Shown: positions 7,700 through 15,676 of the stretch, one piece after another
How positions within the stretch are numbered: the stretch's first letter is position 1
Layout of the letters: every line of letters starts with the position of its first letter
Origin: DASWHK01 sp036398215
GTDB taxonomy: Bacteria > Acidobacteriota > UBA890
Direction of reading: 5' to 3'
Assembly: GCA_036398215.1 (NCBI GenBank)
Contig: DASWHK010000082.1
Location: forward strand, 1 to 27,712
Length of the DNA stretch: 27,712 nucleotides
Notes under the pieces: generated by a model
The model's input: only the letters and a program-made list of their open reading frames with translations
What the model was told of the DNA's origin: nothing
Databases searched by the model: none
Position numbers and translations under genes: made by a program

Positions 7700-7892
7700 C
7701 CAGCTCATTGACTCTTCGACAACGGGAAGTGGGTGCGAATCCCACGCTGCCCCGCAACTGTAATCGGGGACGAAAGCCGCGGCGGTCGCCGCTCGCCACC
7801 TCAAGGTGGCGCGCGACGCGCCGCAACCGCCACTGGGGTCACCGCCCTGGGAAGGCGCGGCGAGTAGGACGATCCGTAAGCCAGGACACCGT
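7700..7892 (+). promoter_or_regulatory. Cobalamin riboswitch (aptamer)
   Basis: The conserved core is plain: GGGAAGTGGGTGCGAATCCC at 7724-7743, then the B12-box-like GCTGCCCCGCAACTGTAA (7746-7763), a variable arm (about 7775-7830), and the closing GCCACTGGGG...CCCTGGGAAGGCG...GATCCGTAAGCCAGGA-like segments (about 7829-7886). These are the hallmarks of the adenosylcobalamin-class aptamer. It precedes btuB by about 145 bases and is followed by a hairpin and an intrinsic terminator, so B12 probably ends transcription of the uptake/salvage locus early. The exact 5' limit is approximate. Confidence 0.93.
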
Positions 7893-7894
7893 AA

Positions 7895-7912
7895 CCAACC
7901 CGATCGGGTTGG
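7895..7912 (+). other. Perfect hairpin between aptamer and terminator
   Basis: CCAACCCGATCGGGTTGG is an 18-bp perfect palindrome, forming a 7-bp stem with a GAUC loop in RNA. It begins directly after the aptamer. It may be part of the expression platform or help fold the aptamer; the role is inferred. Confidence 0.5.
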
Positions 7913-7955
7913 CCCTCGCGGGAGGGACATCGTCAACGGGGAACCGTACGATCGT

Positions 7956-7989
7956 CCCGAGCTCGTTCCGGCTCGGGCTTTCTTTTCCC
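7956..7989 (+). terminator. Intrinsic terminator of the riboswitch expression platform
   Basis: CCCGAGC (7956-7962) pairs with GCTCGGG (7971-7977) across an 8-base loop and is followed by a T-rich tail CTTTCTTTT. It ends about 50 bases before the btuB start, as expected for transcriptional attenuation by the upstream cobalamin aptamer. The competing antiterminator was not identified. Confidence 0.75.
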
Positions 7990-8036
7990 CGGACCCTCTC
8001 GCGGGGCTTCTCGCCGGGCATCTGAAGGAGGATGCC

Positions 8037-10040
8037 ATGAAGCCCCGCTTTTCGTTTGTGCCGTTTCGTTTCGTTTTGAGCATGGCCGCCGTCGCCGCGG
8101 CCCTTTCCTGGGTAGCCGCGGACGTCGCCGCGACGCCGGGCGGCCGGCCGCCGAGCGTCGCCGAGCAACAAGCCGGCGAGCAACAAGCACCAGCCGGTGA
8201 ACAGCAGGCCGGCGCGCAGCAGGTTGCCCAGCGGCCCGGCTACGAGGAGACCATCGTGGTCACCGCCGAGCGGGACCCGGCTGACATCCGCGACGTCGGC
8301 AGCAGCGTCTCGGTGATCAGCGGCGAGGAGATTCGCGCCAGCGGCGCCCGCTGGCTGCTCGACGTCCTGCAGCTCGCCCCCGGCGTGAGCGTTGCGCGCG
8401 GCGGCCCGCCGGGGTCCCTGACCGAGGCCTTCATCCGCGGCGCCGACAACAACCACACGCTGGTGCTGATCGACGGCATCAAGGTCAACTCGCCGACCAG
8501 CGGCGCCTACGACCTCGCCGGCCTGCAGATCAGCACCGATCAGATCGAGCGGATCGAGATCGTCAAGGGGCCGCAGAGCACGCTGTACGGCTCGCAGGCG
8601 ATCGGCGGCGTCATCAACGTGATCACCCGGCAAGGCAGCGGCGCCGGCACCTGGGGCGTCGAGGTCGACGGTGGCTCGTACGACACCGGCGGGCTACGGA
8701 CCTGGGGCCACGGGCAGGCCGGATCGCTGCGCTACGCCGGCAACCTGGCGTTTCTCGATAGCGGCGGCTTTTCGGCCGCCAGCGAGGACGCCGGCAACCC
8801 CGAGGCCGACGGCTACCGCAACCTGACGTACGACGGCCGGGTCGACTGGACTTCCGACGTGGGCGTCGTCGCCCGCGCCTTTTTCCGCGGCTTCGACGGC
8901 GACCTGGAGTTCGATGGCTACGACTTCGTCAGCGGCCCGGTCGACCACGCGGGCAACGCGCAAAGCGCGCGCGACATCTACGCCGGCGGCGCGGTCGGCT
9001 ACGACGGCGGCCGTTACTCCTCGATCGTCGAGGTCTCGACGAGCGAAGCCGAGCTCGAAACCGAGACGCCGGGGGACTTCTTTCTCGGTTTCGGGCTCGA
9101 TTCGTCGATTCGCGAGGTCGACTGGCAGAGCCAGCTCGAGCTGGCGGCCGGCCACACGCTGATGGGAGGCGTCGAGTACCGGCGCGAGCGGGCCGAGGTC
9201 GAGAGCCGCACGGCGCTGGGCGCCGACGGCTTCTCGGAGAGCGTCGATGTGATCGGCGTCTACGTCCAGGACCGCATGAGCGTCGGCGATCGCGCCCACC
9301 TCGGCGCCGGCCTGCGCTACGAGGAGCACACGACGTTCGGCGGCAAGTGGACGGGGCGCGTTACCGCCAGCGTCGATCTCGGCGAGCGGGCGCGCGCCCA
9401 CGGGTCGGCCGGCACCGGCTTCATGGCGCCGACGCTCAACGACCTCTACTTCCCCGGCTTCAGCAACCCGGACCTGCAGCCGGAGGAGAGCCTCGGCCTC
9501 GACGCCGGGGTCGAGATCTTCCTGCCGGAGCATCGGTTGGTCGGCGACGCGACGGTCTTCTACAACGACATCGACCAGCTCATCGCCTTCGACTTCGTCG
9601 CCGGCATCCCCGCCAACATCGGCAACGTCATCGCCGCCGGCCTCGAGCTGAGCGCCGAGTGGCTGGCGTCCGACACCCTCAGGCTGGCCGGCAGCTACAC
9701 CTACACGAACGCCCATCCGGCGGGGGACGACCAGCAGTTGGTCCGCCGGCCCCGCCACCAGGGCAGCGTTCGGGCGACCGTGCAGGCGACGCCCCGCCTG
9801 CTCGCCTGGGGCGAGCTGCGGGTGAAGAGCGAGCGCTTCGACGGCGGGCCCTCCGGCCTCGTGGCGCTGCCGGCCTACGGGCTGATCAACCTGGCGGGCG
9901 AGTACCGCCTCCACGACGCGGTCGCGCTGCGCGGCCGGATCGACAACCTCTTCGACGCCGACTACGAGGAGGTCGTCGGCTTCGGCACCGCCGGCGTCAG
10001 CGGCTACGTCGGCCTGGCGGTCACCCTGACCCGCCGCTGA
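8037..10040 (+). CDS. btuB: TonB-dependent outer-membrane corrinoid receptor BtuB
   Basis: 667 residues. Signal peptide at about 1-32, then a low-complexity Gln/Ala stretch with repeated GEQQA units (about 43-62), a TonB box ETIVVTA (71-77), the plug domain (about 83-205, with DVLQLAPGVSV, FIRGADNNHTLVLIDGIKVN, IERIEIVKGPQSTLYGSQAIGGVINVIT) and a beta-barrel ending in the alternating strand YVGLAVTLTRR. The DGIK and GPQSTLYGSQAIGGVI motifs resemble BtuB-class receptors. With the cobalamin riboswitch in front and btuFCD behind, corrinoid is the expected cargo, moved with TonB/ExbBD energy encoded elsewhere. ATG at 8037 is chosen for its AAGGAGG Shine-Dalgarno sequence and signal peptide. The EQQA-rich linker before the TonB box is unusual. 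Confidence 0.9.
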   Translation: MKPRFSFVPFRFVLSMAAVAAALSWVAADVAATPGGRPPSVAEQQAGEQQAPAGEQQAGAQQVAQRPGYEETIVVTAERDPADIRDVGSSVSVISGEEIRASGARWLLDVLQLAPGVSVARGGPPGSLTEAFIRGADNNHTLVLIDGIKVNSPTSGAYDLAGLQISTDQIERIEIVKGPQSTLYGSQAIGGVINVITRQGSGAGTWGVEVDGGSYDTGGLRTWGHGQAGSLRYAGNLAFLDSGGFSAASEDAGNPEADGYRNLTYDGRVDWTSDVGVVARAFFRGFDGDLEFDGYDFVSGPVDHAGNAQSARDIYAGGAVGYDGGRYSSIVEVSTSEAELETETPGDFFLGFGLDSSIREVDWQSQLELAAGHTLMGGVEYRRERAEVESRTALGADGFSESVDVIGVYVQDRMSVGDRAHLGAGLRYEEHTTFGGKWTGRVTASVDLGERARAHGSAGTGFMAPTLNDLYFPGFSNPDLQPEESLGLDAGVEIFLPEHRLVGDATVFYNDIDQLIAFDFVAGIPANIGNVIAAGLELSAEWLASDTLRLAGSYTYTNAHPAGDDQQLVRRPRHQGSVRATVQATPRLLAWGELRVKSERFDGGPSGLVALPAYGLINLAGEYRLHDAVALRGRIDNLFDADYEEVVGFGTAGVSGYVGLAVTLTRR

Positions 10041-10052
10041 GTGCTCCGTCCC

Positions 10053-11165
10053 ATGAAGAGGTCGGTGGCGACGGTGGCCACGGTGACGGTGGGGACGGTG
10101 GTCGTGCTCGGCCTAGGCATCGCCGGCGCGCCGGGCGTCGGCGCGAGCACACCGCCGCGAGGATGGATGCATGAGGGATCCTGGCAGCAGGAGAGCGGCG
10201 GCCGGGTGGCGTTGGTCGACGACTCCGGCGTCCGCGTGGAGTTGCCGCGGCAGGTGCGGCGGATCGTGTCGCTGGCGCCGAGCAATACGGAGACGCTGTT
10301 CCACATCGGCGCCGGTGACCTGCTCGTCGGCGCGACGCGCTTCGACGAGCACCCGCCCGAGGCGGCGGCGGTCCCCCGGGTGGGGGGCTTCGCCGACATC
10401 GACGTCGAGCGCGTGCTGGCGCTGCGGCCCGACCTCGTCCTGGCCGCCGGCTTCCATGCCGGGGGCGTGGCGCCGCGGCTGCGGGGGCTCGGCCTGACCG
10501 TTTTCGTGATCGAGCCGCGCGACGCCGCCGAGGCGATCGATCGCGTCGAGCTTCTCGGGCGTATCGTCGGGCGCGAGGCGCGTGCCAGGAACGCGGCGCG
10601 GCGGCTGCGCCAGCGCATGGCCCGTGTGCAGGCGCGGGTCGTCGGCGCCCGCGGCCGCCCCCGGGTGCTGTACCAGCTCAGCCGCGATCTCTATAGCGCC
10701 GGCCCCGGCTCGTTCCCCCACGACCTCATCGTCCGTGCCGGGGGCGCCAACATCGCCGCCTCCGCCGGCGATCGCTACCCCCGGCTGTCCGAGGAGTTCG
10801 TCATCGCCGCCGACCCGGAGGTGATCTTCGTAGCCGGCCACGAGTCCGGCGTCACCGCCGCCGAGCTGCGCGCGCGGCCCGGTTGGGCGGGGATCGCGGC
10901 CGTCCGGACGCGACGAATCGTCGTCCTCGAGGACCCCGACCTCGCCGGCCGCCCCGGGCCGCGGATCGTCGAGGCGCTCGAGATCATCGCCCGCGCCATC
11001 CATCCCGAGGCGTTCACCCCGGCCGGGGTCGACGACCGTGAGGACCTCGGCTCCGGCCCCTCTGAGGATGGTGTCGGCCGCCGCCCGGAGCCGACGAGCG
11101 TGAGGATCCCGGCTCCGGCTCCTCTGACGCTGGCGCTCGCCGCCAGCCGGGGCCGACGACCGTGA
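10053..11165 (+). CDS. btuF: Corrinoid-binding periplasmic protein BtuF
   Basis: 370 residues from ATG at 10053, with a signal peptide at about 1-33 (ATVTVGTVVVLGLGIAGAPGVGA). The TroA/BtuF fold is shown by RRIVSLAPSNTETLFHIGAGDLLVGATRFDEHP near residues 70-100, RVGGFADIDVERVLALRPDLVLA, VLYQLSRDLYSAGPGSFPHDLIVRAGGANIAA, and PGWAGIAAVRTRRIVVL. It captures corrinoid in the periplasm for BtuC/BtuD. The start follows the btuB stop by 12 bases with no clear Shine-Dalgarno sequence; a GTG at 10041 is possible. The normal fold ends near EIIARAIHPEAF; about 45 further residues (TPAGVDDREDLG... to ALAASRGRRP) are encoded by a tandem repeat derived from the btuC start region. Its TGA overlaps the btuC GTG by 3 bases. 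Confidence 0.88.
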   Translation: MKRSVATVATVTVGTVVVLGLGIAGAPGVGASTPPRGWMHEGSWQQESGGRVALVDDSGVRVELPRQVRRIVSLAPSNTETLFHIGAGDLLVGATRFDEHPPEAAAVPRVGGFADIDVERVLALRPDLVLAAGFHAGGVAPRLRGLGLTVFVIEPRDAAEAIDRVELLGRIVGREARARNAARRLRQRMARVQARVVGARGRPRVLYQLSRDLYSAGPGSFPHDLIVRAGGANIAASAGDRYPRLSEEFVIAADPEVIFVAGHESGVTAAELRARPGWAGIAAVRTRRIVVLEDPDLAGRPGPRIVEALEIIARAIHPEAFTPAGVDDREDLGSGPSEDGVGRRPEPTSVRIPAPAPLTLALAASRGRRP

Positions 11166-11202
11166 AGATCCCGGCTCCGACCGCTCTGACGATGGCGCTC
11201 GC
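11029..11202 (+). repeat. Nearly three copies of a 62-bp tandem repeat across the btuF-btuC junction
   Basis: Units begin near 11029, 11091 and 11153 (the third about 50 bp). Each carries GTGA(A/G)GA(T/C)C(C/T)CGGCTCCG followed by CTCTGA: the GTGs are at 11038, 11100 and 11162, exactly 62 bases apart. The third GTG is the btuC start. Because 62 is not a multiple of 3, the copies are read in different frames by btuF, giving it an added tail. The copies have diverged (about three quarters identical between one and two), so the event is not recent. Confidence 0.85.
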
Positions 11203-12199
11203 CAGTGTCGCGACCCTGGTGCTGGCCCTCGCGGTTGCCACCAGCGTCGGCTCGGTGTCCATCCCGCTGCGCTCGATCCAGGCGATCGTCGCCCATCATC
11301 TGTTTCGCACGCCGCTGGATGGCGTGCCGGCGAGCTGGGAGGCGATCGTCTGGCAGGTGCGGCTGCCGCGGGTGCTGGTCGCCCTGCTGGTCGGCATGGC
11401 GCTGTCGGTGGGCGGGGCGCTCTACCAGAGCTTGCTGCGCAACCCGCTGGCCGAGCCCTTCCTGCTCGGTGTGTCGGGAGGCGCCGGGTTCGCCGCGGTG
11501 CTGGTGACGGCCACGGGATTGACGGCGCTGGGGAGCCAGGTCCTGCCGCTCGGGGCCTTCGCCGGCGCCCTGGCGGCGAGCGGGCTGATCGTGGCGCTGT
11601 CGCGGGTCGGAGGTCGCCTGCCGGCCGCCAACCTGATCCTCGCCGGCGTCGCCCTCGGTTCCTTGCTTTCGGCGCTGACGGCGTTCGTGCTGATCCGCGG
11701 CCAGGGGGCCTTCGAGACCTCCGATCTGCTCGGTTGGCTCATGGGCAGCCTGGCGCGCGCCAGCTGGCCGACGCTGCGCCTCATCGCCCCCTACATCGTC
11801 GTGCCGCTGGCGGCGACGCTCTTTCTGGGCCGAGCCATGAACGTGATGTTGCTCGGCGACGCGCAGGCGCAGCACCTCGGCCTCGCCGTCGAGCGTATCA
11901 AGCCGCTGATGCTCGGCCTCGCCGGGGTGCTCGCCGCCGCCAGCGTCGCCGGCGCCGGCGTGGTGGGCTTCGTCGGCCTCATCGTGCCGCACGCGGTCCG
12001 CTTGACGCTGGGCCCGGACAATCGCCTGCTGGTGCCGGTGGCGGCCGTTGCCGGCGGCGTCTTCCTCGTCGCCTGCGACACGCTCGGGCGGGTCGTGTTC
12101 GCGCCCGCCGAGGTGCCGGTCGGCATCGTCACGGCGCTGTTCGGGGCGCCGTTCTTCCTCTGGCTGCTGCGCCACCAGCGAGGGGCGACTACGGCATGA
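11162..12199 (+). CDS. btuC: Corrinoid ABC transporter permease BtuC (FecCD family)
   Basis: 345 residues, about ten membrane helices. FecCD hallmarks: WQVRLPRVLVALLVGMALSVGGALYQSLLRNPLAEPFLLGVSGGAGFAAVL (about 60-110), ILAGVALGSLLSALTAFV, LLGWLMGSLARASW, and near the C-terminus AGAGVVGFVGLIVPHAVRLTLGPDNRLLVPVAAVAGGVFLVACDTLGR with PVGIVTALFGAPFFLWLL. It forms the inner-membrane channel for vitamin B12 with BtuD and receives cargo from BtuF. The GTG start at 11162 overlaps the btuF stop (GTGA), so translation is coupled. The first 14 codons lie in the last copy of the 62-bp repeat. Confidence 0.92.
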   Translation: MKIPAPTALTMALASVATLVLALAVATSVGSVSIPLRSIQAIVAHHLFRTPLDGVPASWEAIVWQVRLPRVLVALLVGMALSVGGALYQSLLRNPLAEPFLLGVSGGAGFAAVLVTATGLTALGSQVLPLGAFAGALAASGLIVALSRVGGRLPAANLILAGVALGSLLSALTAFVLIRGQGAFETSDLLGWLMGSLARASWPTLRLIAPYIVVPLAATLFLGRAMNVMLLGDAQAQHLGLAVERIKPLMLGLAGVLAAASVAGAGVVGFVGLIVPHAVRLTLGPDNRLLVPVAAVAGGVFLVACDTLGRVVFAPAEVPVGIVTALFGAPFFLWLLRHQRGATTA

Positions 12200-12242
12200 G
12201 CACGTGCTGGCTACGGCGCCGCCCGCGGGGAGTGATCGCCTC

Positions 12243-14270
12243 ATGAGCGTCCGCCTCGCGGTGCGTGGGCTGAGCGCCGGCTATCCCGGCCGCGACGTCC
12301 TGCGCGACATCGACCTCGAGGTGGAGGGCGGCGAGATTCTCGGTGTCCTGGGCGCCAACGGCTCCGGCAAGACGACGTTGTTGCGCTGCCTCGCCGCGCA
12401 GCTGGCGCCGCGGGCGGGGAGCGTGACCGTCGACGGCTCGCCGCTGCGCGGGATGGGGCCGCGCCAGCTCGCCCGCCGACTCGCCGTCGTTCCCCAGCAG
12501 TACGAGCTGCCGGCCGGCTTCACGGTCGCCGAGCTGGTGGAGATGGGCCGCAACCCGTACCTCGGGCACCTGGGCCGAGCGACGGCGGCCGACGAGGCGG
12601 CGGTCGAGGGCGCGCTGGCGGCCCTCGGCGTGGCGGCGCTGCGCCGCCGGCAGGTTCAGGAGCTGTCCGGTGGCGAGCGTCAGATGACGGTGCTGGCGAT
12701 GGCGCTCGCCCAGCAGCCCGGCCTCTTGCTCCTCGACGAGCCCACCTCGCACCTCGACTTCCGCCATCAGACGCGGAGCATGGAGGCGATTCGAGACCTC
12801 GCCGACCGCGAGGGCCTCGCGGTCATCGCGGTATTGCACGACCTCGGCCTGGCGGCCCGTCACTGCGACCGGGTCGCGCTGTTGCGGTCCGGCGAGCTGC
12901 TGGCCTGCGGGCCCCCCGAGCAACTGCTGACCGCCGCCCTGTTGCGGGCCTGCTACGGCGTGACCCCTGCCTTCCTCGATGCCGCGGTTTTCACCGCCGC
13001 GGAACCCGGAGAGGGGGGCGGACTACGGGTGCGCGGCGGTGCCCCGGCCGCGGCCGCTCGTTGCGGCGGTCGTCCGCCCGCAGCGTGGCGACGGCCTCGT
13101 CATTCGCTCTCCCGTGAGGATGCGATCACAACGGAGCGCCCACAGGTTGGGCGTGCCCGCGACGGTCGGGGCCCCAGAGCCGCCTTCACGGATATGGCGG
13201 CGACGGTGCTCGCCGGCCTCGAGATCCCCGCGATCGACGCCGAAGCCCGCCGGATCGCGCGCCGGCGGCAGCAACAGCTCTTGAAGCCGCCCGGCAGCCT
13301 GGGGCGCCTCGAGACGCTGGCGGTGGAGCTGGCCGGGATGACCGGGGGCGACCTCGACCGCCTGCAGCGAGTTGCCTTCCTCGTCTTCGCGGCCGATCAC
13401 GGCGTCGCCGCGCGCGGCGTCAGCGCCTATCCGGCCGAGGTGACGGGGCAGATGGTGCGCAGCTTCCTGCGCGGTTGGGCGGCGATCAGCGTGCTCGCCC
13501 GCGCCGACGGCGCCGACCTGCGCGTCGTCGACGTCGGCATCGGACCTCCCTTGGATGCGCTGCTCGCCGGCTGCTCCACCGAGATGCTGGTTCGCGCCCG
13601 CGTCCGCTCGGGTAGCCGCGACCTGACGCGCGAGCCGGCGCTGCGGCCCGACGAGGTGGCCGAGGCGATCGCGGTCGGGCGCGCCCAGCTCGCCGCGGCC
13701 GCCGGCCGTGGCGCCGGGATCGTCGGGCTCGGCGAGATGGGGATCGGCAACACCACGGCGGCGGCGGCGGTGGTGGCGGCGATCCTCGGATCGGAAGCCG
13801 CCGCCGTGACCGGGCCGGGCACCGGGATCGACGCCGCCAAGGTGGCGGCCAAGGCGGAGCTCATCGCCGCCGCGCTCCGCCTCCACGCCCCCGACCCCAC
13901 GGACCCTCTCGACGTGCTGGCCAAGGTGGGGGGCCTCGAGATCGCGGCGCTCACCGGCGCCATCCTGGAGGGCGCGGCGCGGCGGATACCGATCGTGCTC
14001 GACGGCTTCATCACCGCGGCGGCGGCGCTGGCGGCGGTGGCGCTGGCGCCTCGCTGCGCCGACTACCTGATCGCCTCCCACCGCTCGCCCGAGCCCGGCC
14101 ACGACCTGGCGCTGGCGCGGCTCGGCCTGCGACCGCTGCTCGACCTGGGCCTGCGGCTCGGCGAGGCGTCCGGGGCCGCCGTCGCGATGCCGGTCATCCG
14201 CGCCGCGGCGCGCCTCCACGTCGAGATGGCGACGTTCGAGCAGGCCGGCGTCTCGGGGGTGTCGCCGTGA
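12243..14270 (+). CDS. BtuD-CobT fusion: corrinoid transporter ATPase joined to DMB phosphoribosyltransferase
   Basis: 675 residues in one frame with no stop. Residues 1-255 are BtuD: Walker A GANGSGKTT (37-45), Q-loop VVPQQ, signature LSGGERQ (141-147), Walker B LLLLDEP (161-167), H199, ending ACYGVTP. Residues 318-675 are CobT, which makes alpha-ribazole phosphate from nicotinate mononucleotide and dimethylbenzimidazole: KPPGSLGRLE (348-357), AADHGVAARGVSAYP, GEMGIGNTT (497-505), RRIPIVLDGFITAAAAL, and LGEASGA with the probable catalytic Glu641. The roughly 60-residue linker is Arg/Ala/Pro-rich with no recognisable domain. ATG at 13194 (codon 318) could start a separate CobT, but no Shine-Dalgarno sequence precedes it. 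The BtuD start ATG 12243 has GGGGAG upstream. The TGA overlaps cobS. Both activities are certain; a single polypeptide is likely but unproven. Confidence 0.85.
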   Translation: MSVRLAVRGLSAGYPGRDVLRDIDLEVEGGEILGVLGANGSGKTTLLRCLAAQLAPRAGSVTVDGSPLRGMGPRQLARRLAVVPQQYELPAGFTVAELVEMGRNPYLGHLGRATAADEAAVEGALAALGVAALRRRQVQELSGGERQMTVLAMALAQQPGLLLLDEPTSHLDFRHQTRSMEAIRDLADREGLAVIAVLHDLGLAARHCDRVALLRSGELLACGPPEQLLTAALLRACYGVTPAFLDAAVFTAAEPGEGGGLRVRGGAPAAAARCGGRPPAAWRRPRHSLSREDAITTERPQVGRARDGRGPRAAFTDMAATVLAGLEIPAIDAEARRIARRRQQQLLKPPGSLGRLETLAVELAGMTGGDLDRLQRVAFLVFAADHGVAARGVSAYPAEVTGQMVRSFLRGWAAISVLARADGADLRVVDVGIGPPLDALLAGCSTEMLVRARVRSGSRDLTREPALRPDEVAEAIAVGRAQLAAAAGRGAGIVGLGEMGIGNTTAAAAVVAAILGSEAAAVTGPGTGIDAAKVAAKAELIAAALRLHAPDPTDPLDVLAKVGGLEIAALTGAILEGAARRIPIVLDGFITAAAALAAVALAPRCADYLIASHRSPEPGHDLALARLGLRPLLDLGLRLGEASGAAVAMPVIRAAARLHVEMATFEQAGVSGVSP

Positions 14271-15010
14271 TCCGCGGGCTGGCGGCGGCGGTGTCGTTCC
14301 TCACCATCGTGCCGGTTTCCGGGCGATGGTCGCCGGCCGCCGCGTCGCGATCGGCGGTCTTCTTTCCTCTGGTCGGCTGGTTGGTGGGCGGCGGCCTCGC
14401 CATCATCGACAGCGGGCTCGCGGGCTTGCCGATGCCGGTGCGCGCCAGCCTCGTGCTCGGCGGCTGGCTGTTGATCACCGGCGCCCTCCACCTCGACGGG
14501 CTCATCGACGTGTTCGACGCGCTGGCGCCGGGCCTCGACCGCGAGCGGGCGCGCGCCGCCCTGGTCGATCCGCGCGCCGGCGCCATGGGCGTCGCCGCGG
14601 CGATCGTTCTGATCGCCATCAAGTGGTCGGCGCTCGCCTCGATCGGCGAGCGGCGCGTCGCCTGGTTGCTGCTGGCGCCGGCGATCGCTCGTTGGGCGGC
14701 GGTCGGGGCGATGGTCGCGTTCCCCTACGGGCGCGGCGACGAAGGCGTTGGCGCGCCGATCACCCGCGACCTGGGCCCCGTTCAGGCGCTCGCCGCCACG
14801 GCGTTGCTCGCCCCCGCGGCGTTGCTGATCGCGCCGTCGCTCATCGCCGCGCTGCTCGCCGCCGCCGCGGCCACCGCCATCATGATCGCGGCGGCCGTGC
14901 GCCGCCGTGTCGGCTTCGTATCGGGCGACGCCTACGGCGCCGTCATCGAGAGCTGCGAGGCGCTGGTCCTGGTGGCGGGGAGCGCCGTTGCCGCCGGAAG
15001 CCTGGCGTGA
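14267..15010 (+). CDS. cobS: Adenosylcobinamide-GDP ribazoletransferase (cobalamin synthase) CobS
   Basis: 247 residues, polytopic inner-membrane enzyme. It joins adenosylcobinamide-GDP with alpha-ribazole (phosphate) to give (phospho)cobalamin, the last step of nucleotide-loop assembly. Family marks: AVSFLTIVPV at the N-terminus, FPLVGWLVGGGLA, the acidic metal-binding segment HLDGLIDVFDAL (about 75-86), DPRAGAMGVAA (about 101-111), PYGRGDEGVGA and GDAYGAVIE near the C-terminus. Length equals the family norm. Start GTG at 14267 overlaps the fusion-gene TGA (GTGA), so coupling is expected. In the common HLDGLADTADG motif, residues here differ (IDVFDA), but the aspartates are kept. Confidence 0.92.
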   Translation: MIRGLAAAVSFLTIVPVSGRWSPAAASRSAVFFPLVGWLVGGGLAIIDSGLAGLPMPVRASLVLGGWLLITGALHLDGLIDVFDALAPGLDRERARAALVDPRAGAMGVAAAIVLIAIKWSALASIGERRVAWLLLAPAIARWAAVGAMVAFPYGRGDEGVGAPITRDLGPVQALAATALLAPAALLIAPSLIAALLAAAAATAIMIAAAVRRRVGFVSGDAYGAVIESCEALVLVAGSAVAAGSLA

Positions 15011-15012
15011 TC

Positions 15013-15048
15013 GGCGCCCCGAATGCGCGGCGGTGCCTGCGGGGCGCC
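15013..15048 (+). other. Inverted repeat between cobS and cobU
   Basis: GGCGCCCC (15013-15020) and GGGGCGCC (15041-15048) form an 8-bp perfect GC stem with a 20-base loop in the 85-bp gap after the cobS stop. No T-run follows, so a complete terminator is unlikely; it may protect mRNA ends or tune cobU expression. Confidence 0.45.
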
Positions 15049-15095
15049 CGCGGATCGAGCGGCAGGCGCCTGACTGGACGCGCACCGAGGCGAAG

Positions 15096-15662
15096 ATGAG
15101 CCCCGCCCTGATGTTGATCCTGGGAGGCGCGCGCAGCGGCAAGTCGGCCTGGGCGATCGCCAATGCCGCCCGCTGCGGCGAGCGGGTCCTGGTGGTGGCC
15201 ACCGCCGAGCCGCTCGACGAGGACATGAGCGCCCGCATCCGCGAGCATCGACGTTGCCGGCCGCCGGAGTGGGATACGCTGGAGGAGCCGCGCCGGGTCG
15301 CCGAGCGCCTCGCAGGCCTGGAACGCGACTACGACGTCATCGTGCTCGACTGTCTGACCATGCTGCTGAGCAACTGGATGCTGGCCGAGAGAGGCCACGG
15401 GGATCCGCAATGGAGCGACGACCGCGCCGCGATCGCCGCCCGGATGTCGCGCCTGGCGGCGGCATTGCGGGCGCGGGCGTTCCGATCGATGGTGATCTCC
15501 AACGAGGTCGGGGCGGGGATCGTCCCGGAGAGCGAGGTCGCACGCCGTTACCGCGATGCTCTCGGCCACGCCAACCAGGCGCTGGCGAAGCGCGCCGACT
15601 GCGTGGTCCTGATGGTCGCCGGCATACCGGTGCACGTGAAGGGAGCGGCGGAGATCCGCTGA
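15096..15662 (+). CDS. cobU: Bifunctional adenosylcobinamide kinase/guanylyltransferase CobU
   Basis: 188 residues. It phosphorylates adenosylcobinamide and adds GMP to give adenosylcobinamide-GDP, the substrate of CobS. The P-loop is GGARSGKS (10-17); IREHRRCRPPEW carries the histidine (about H51) expected to be guanylylated; VIVLDCLTMLLSN (about 81-93) is the Walker B-like segment; VISNEVGAGIVPESEVARRYRDALGHANQ is the signature near the C-terminus. ATG at 15096 follows GAGG at good spacing. An upstream in-frame extension overlapping cobS exists but lacks family similarity. Kinase activity allows cobinamide salvage as well as de novo use. Confidence 0.93.
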   Translation: MSPALMLILGGARSGKSAWAIANAARCGERVLVVATAEPLDEDMSARIREHRRCRPPEWDTLEEPRRVAERLAGLERDYDVIVLDCLTMLLSNWMLAERGHGDPQWSDDRAAIAARMSRLAAALRARAFRSMVISNEVGAGIVPESEVARRYRDALGHANQALAKRADCVVLMVAGIPVHVKGAAEIR

Positions 15663-15676
15663 AGCAACGGCAGCTT

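Noticed and set aside
7731..7750. tRNA T-arm-like sequence (GGTGCGAATCCC)
   Set aside because: It belongs to the conserved cobalamin aptamer; no acceptor stem, anticodon arm or D-arm can be placed around it.
10775..12244. Minus-strand frame of 489 codons opposite btuF/btuC
   Set aside because: Arg/Gln/His-rich shadow of the real transport genes; no domain pattern and no ribosome-binding site.
12979..13284. 101-codon frame across the BtuD-CobT linker
   Set aside because: No motif, no Shine-Dalgarno sequence, and it overlaps conserved coding sequence at its 3' end; more likely a shadow, although the linker itself remains odd.
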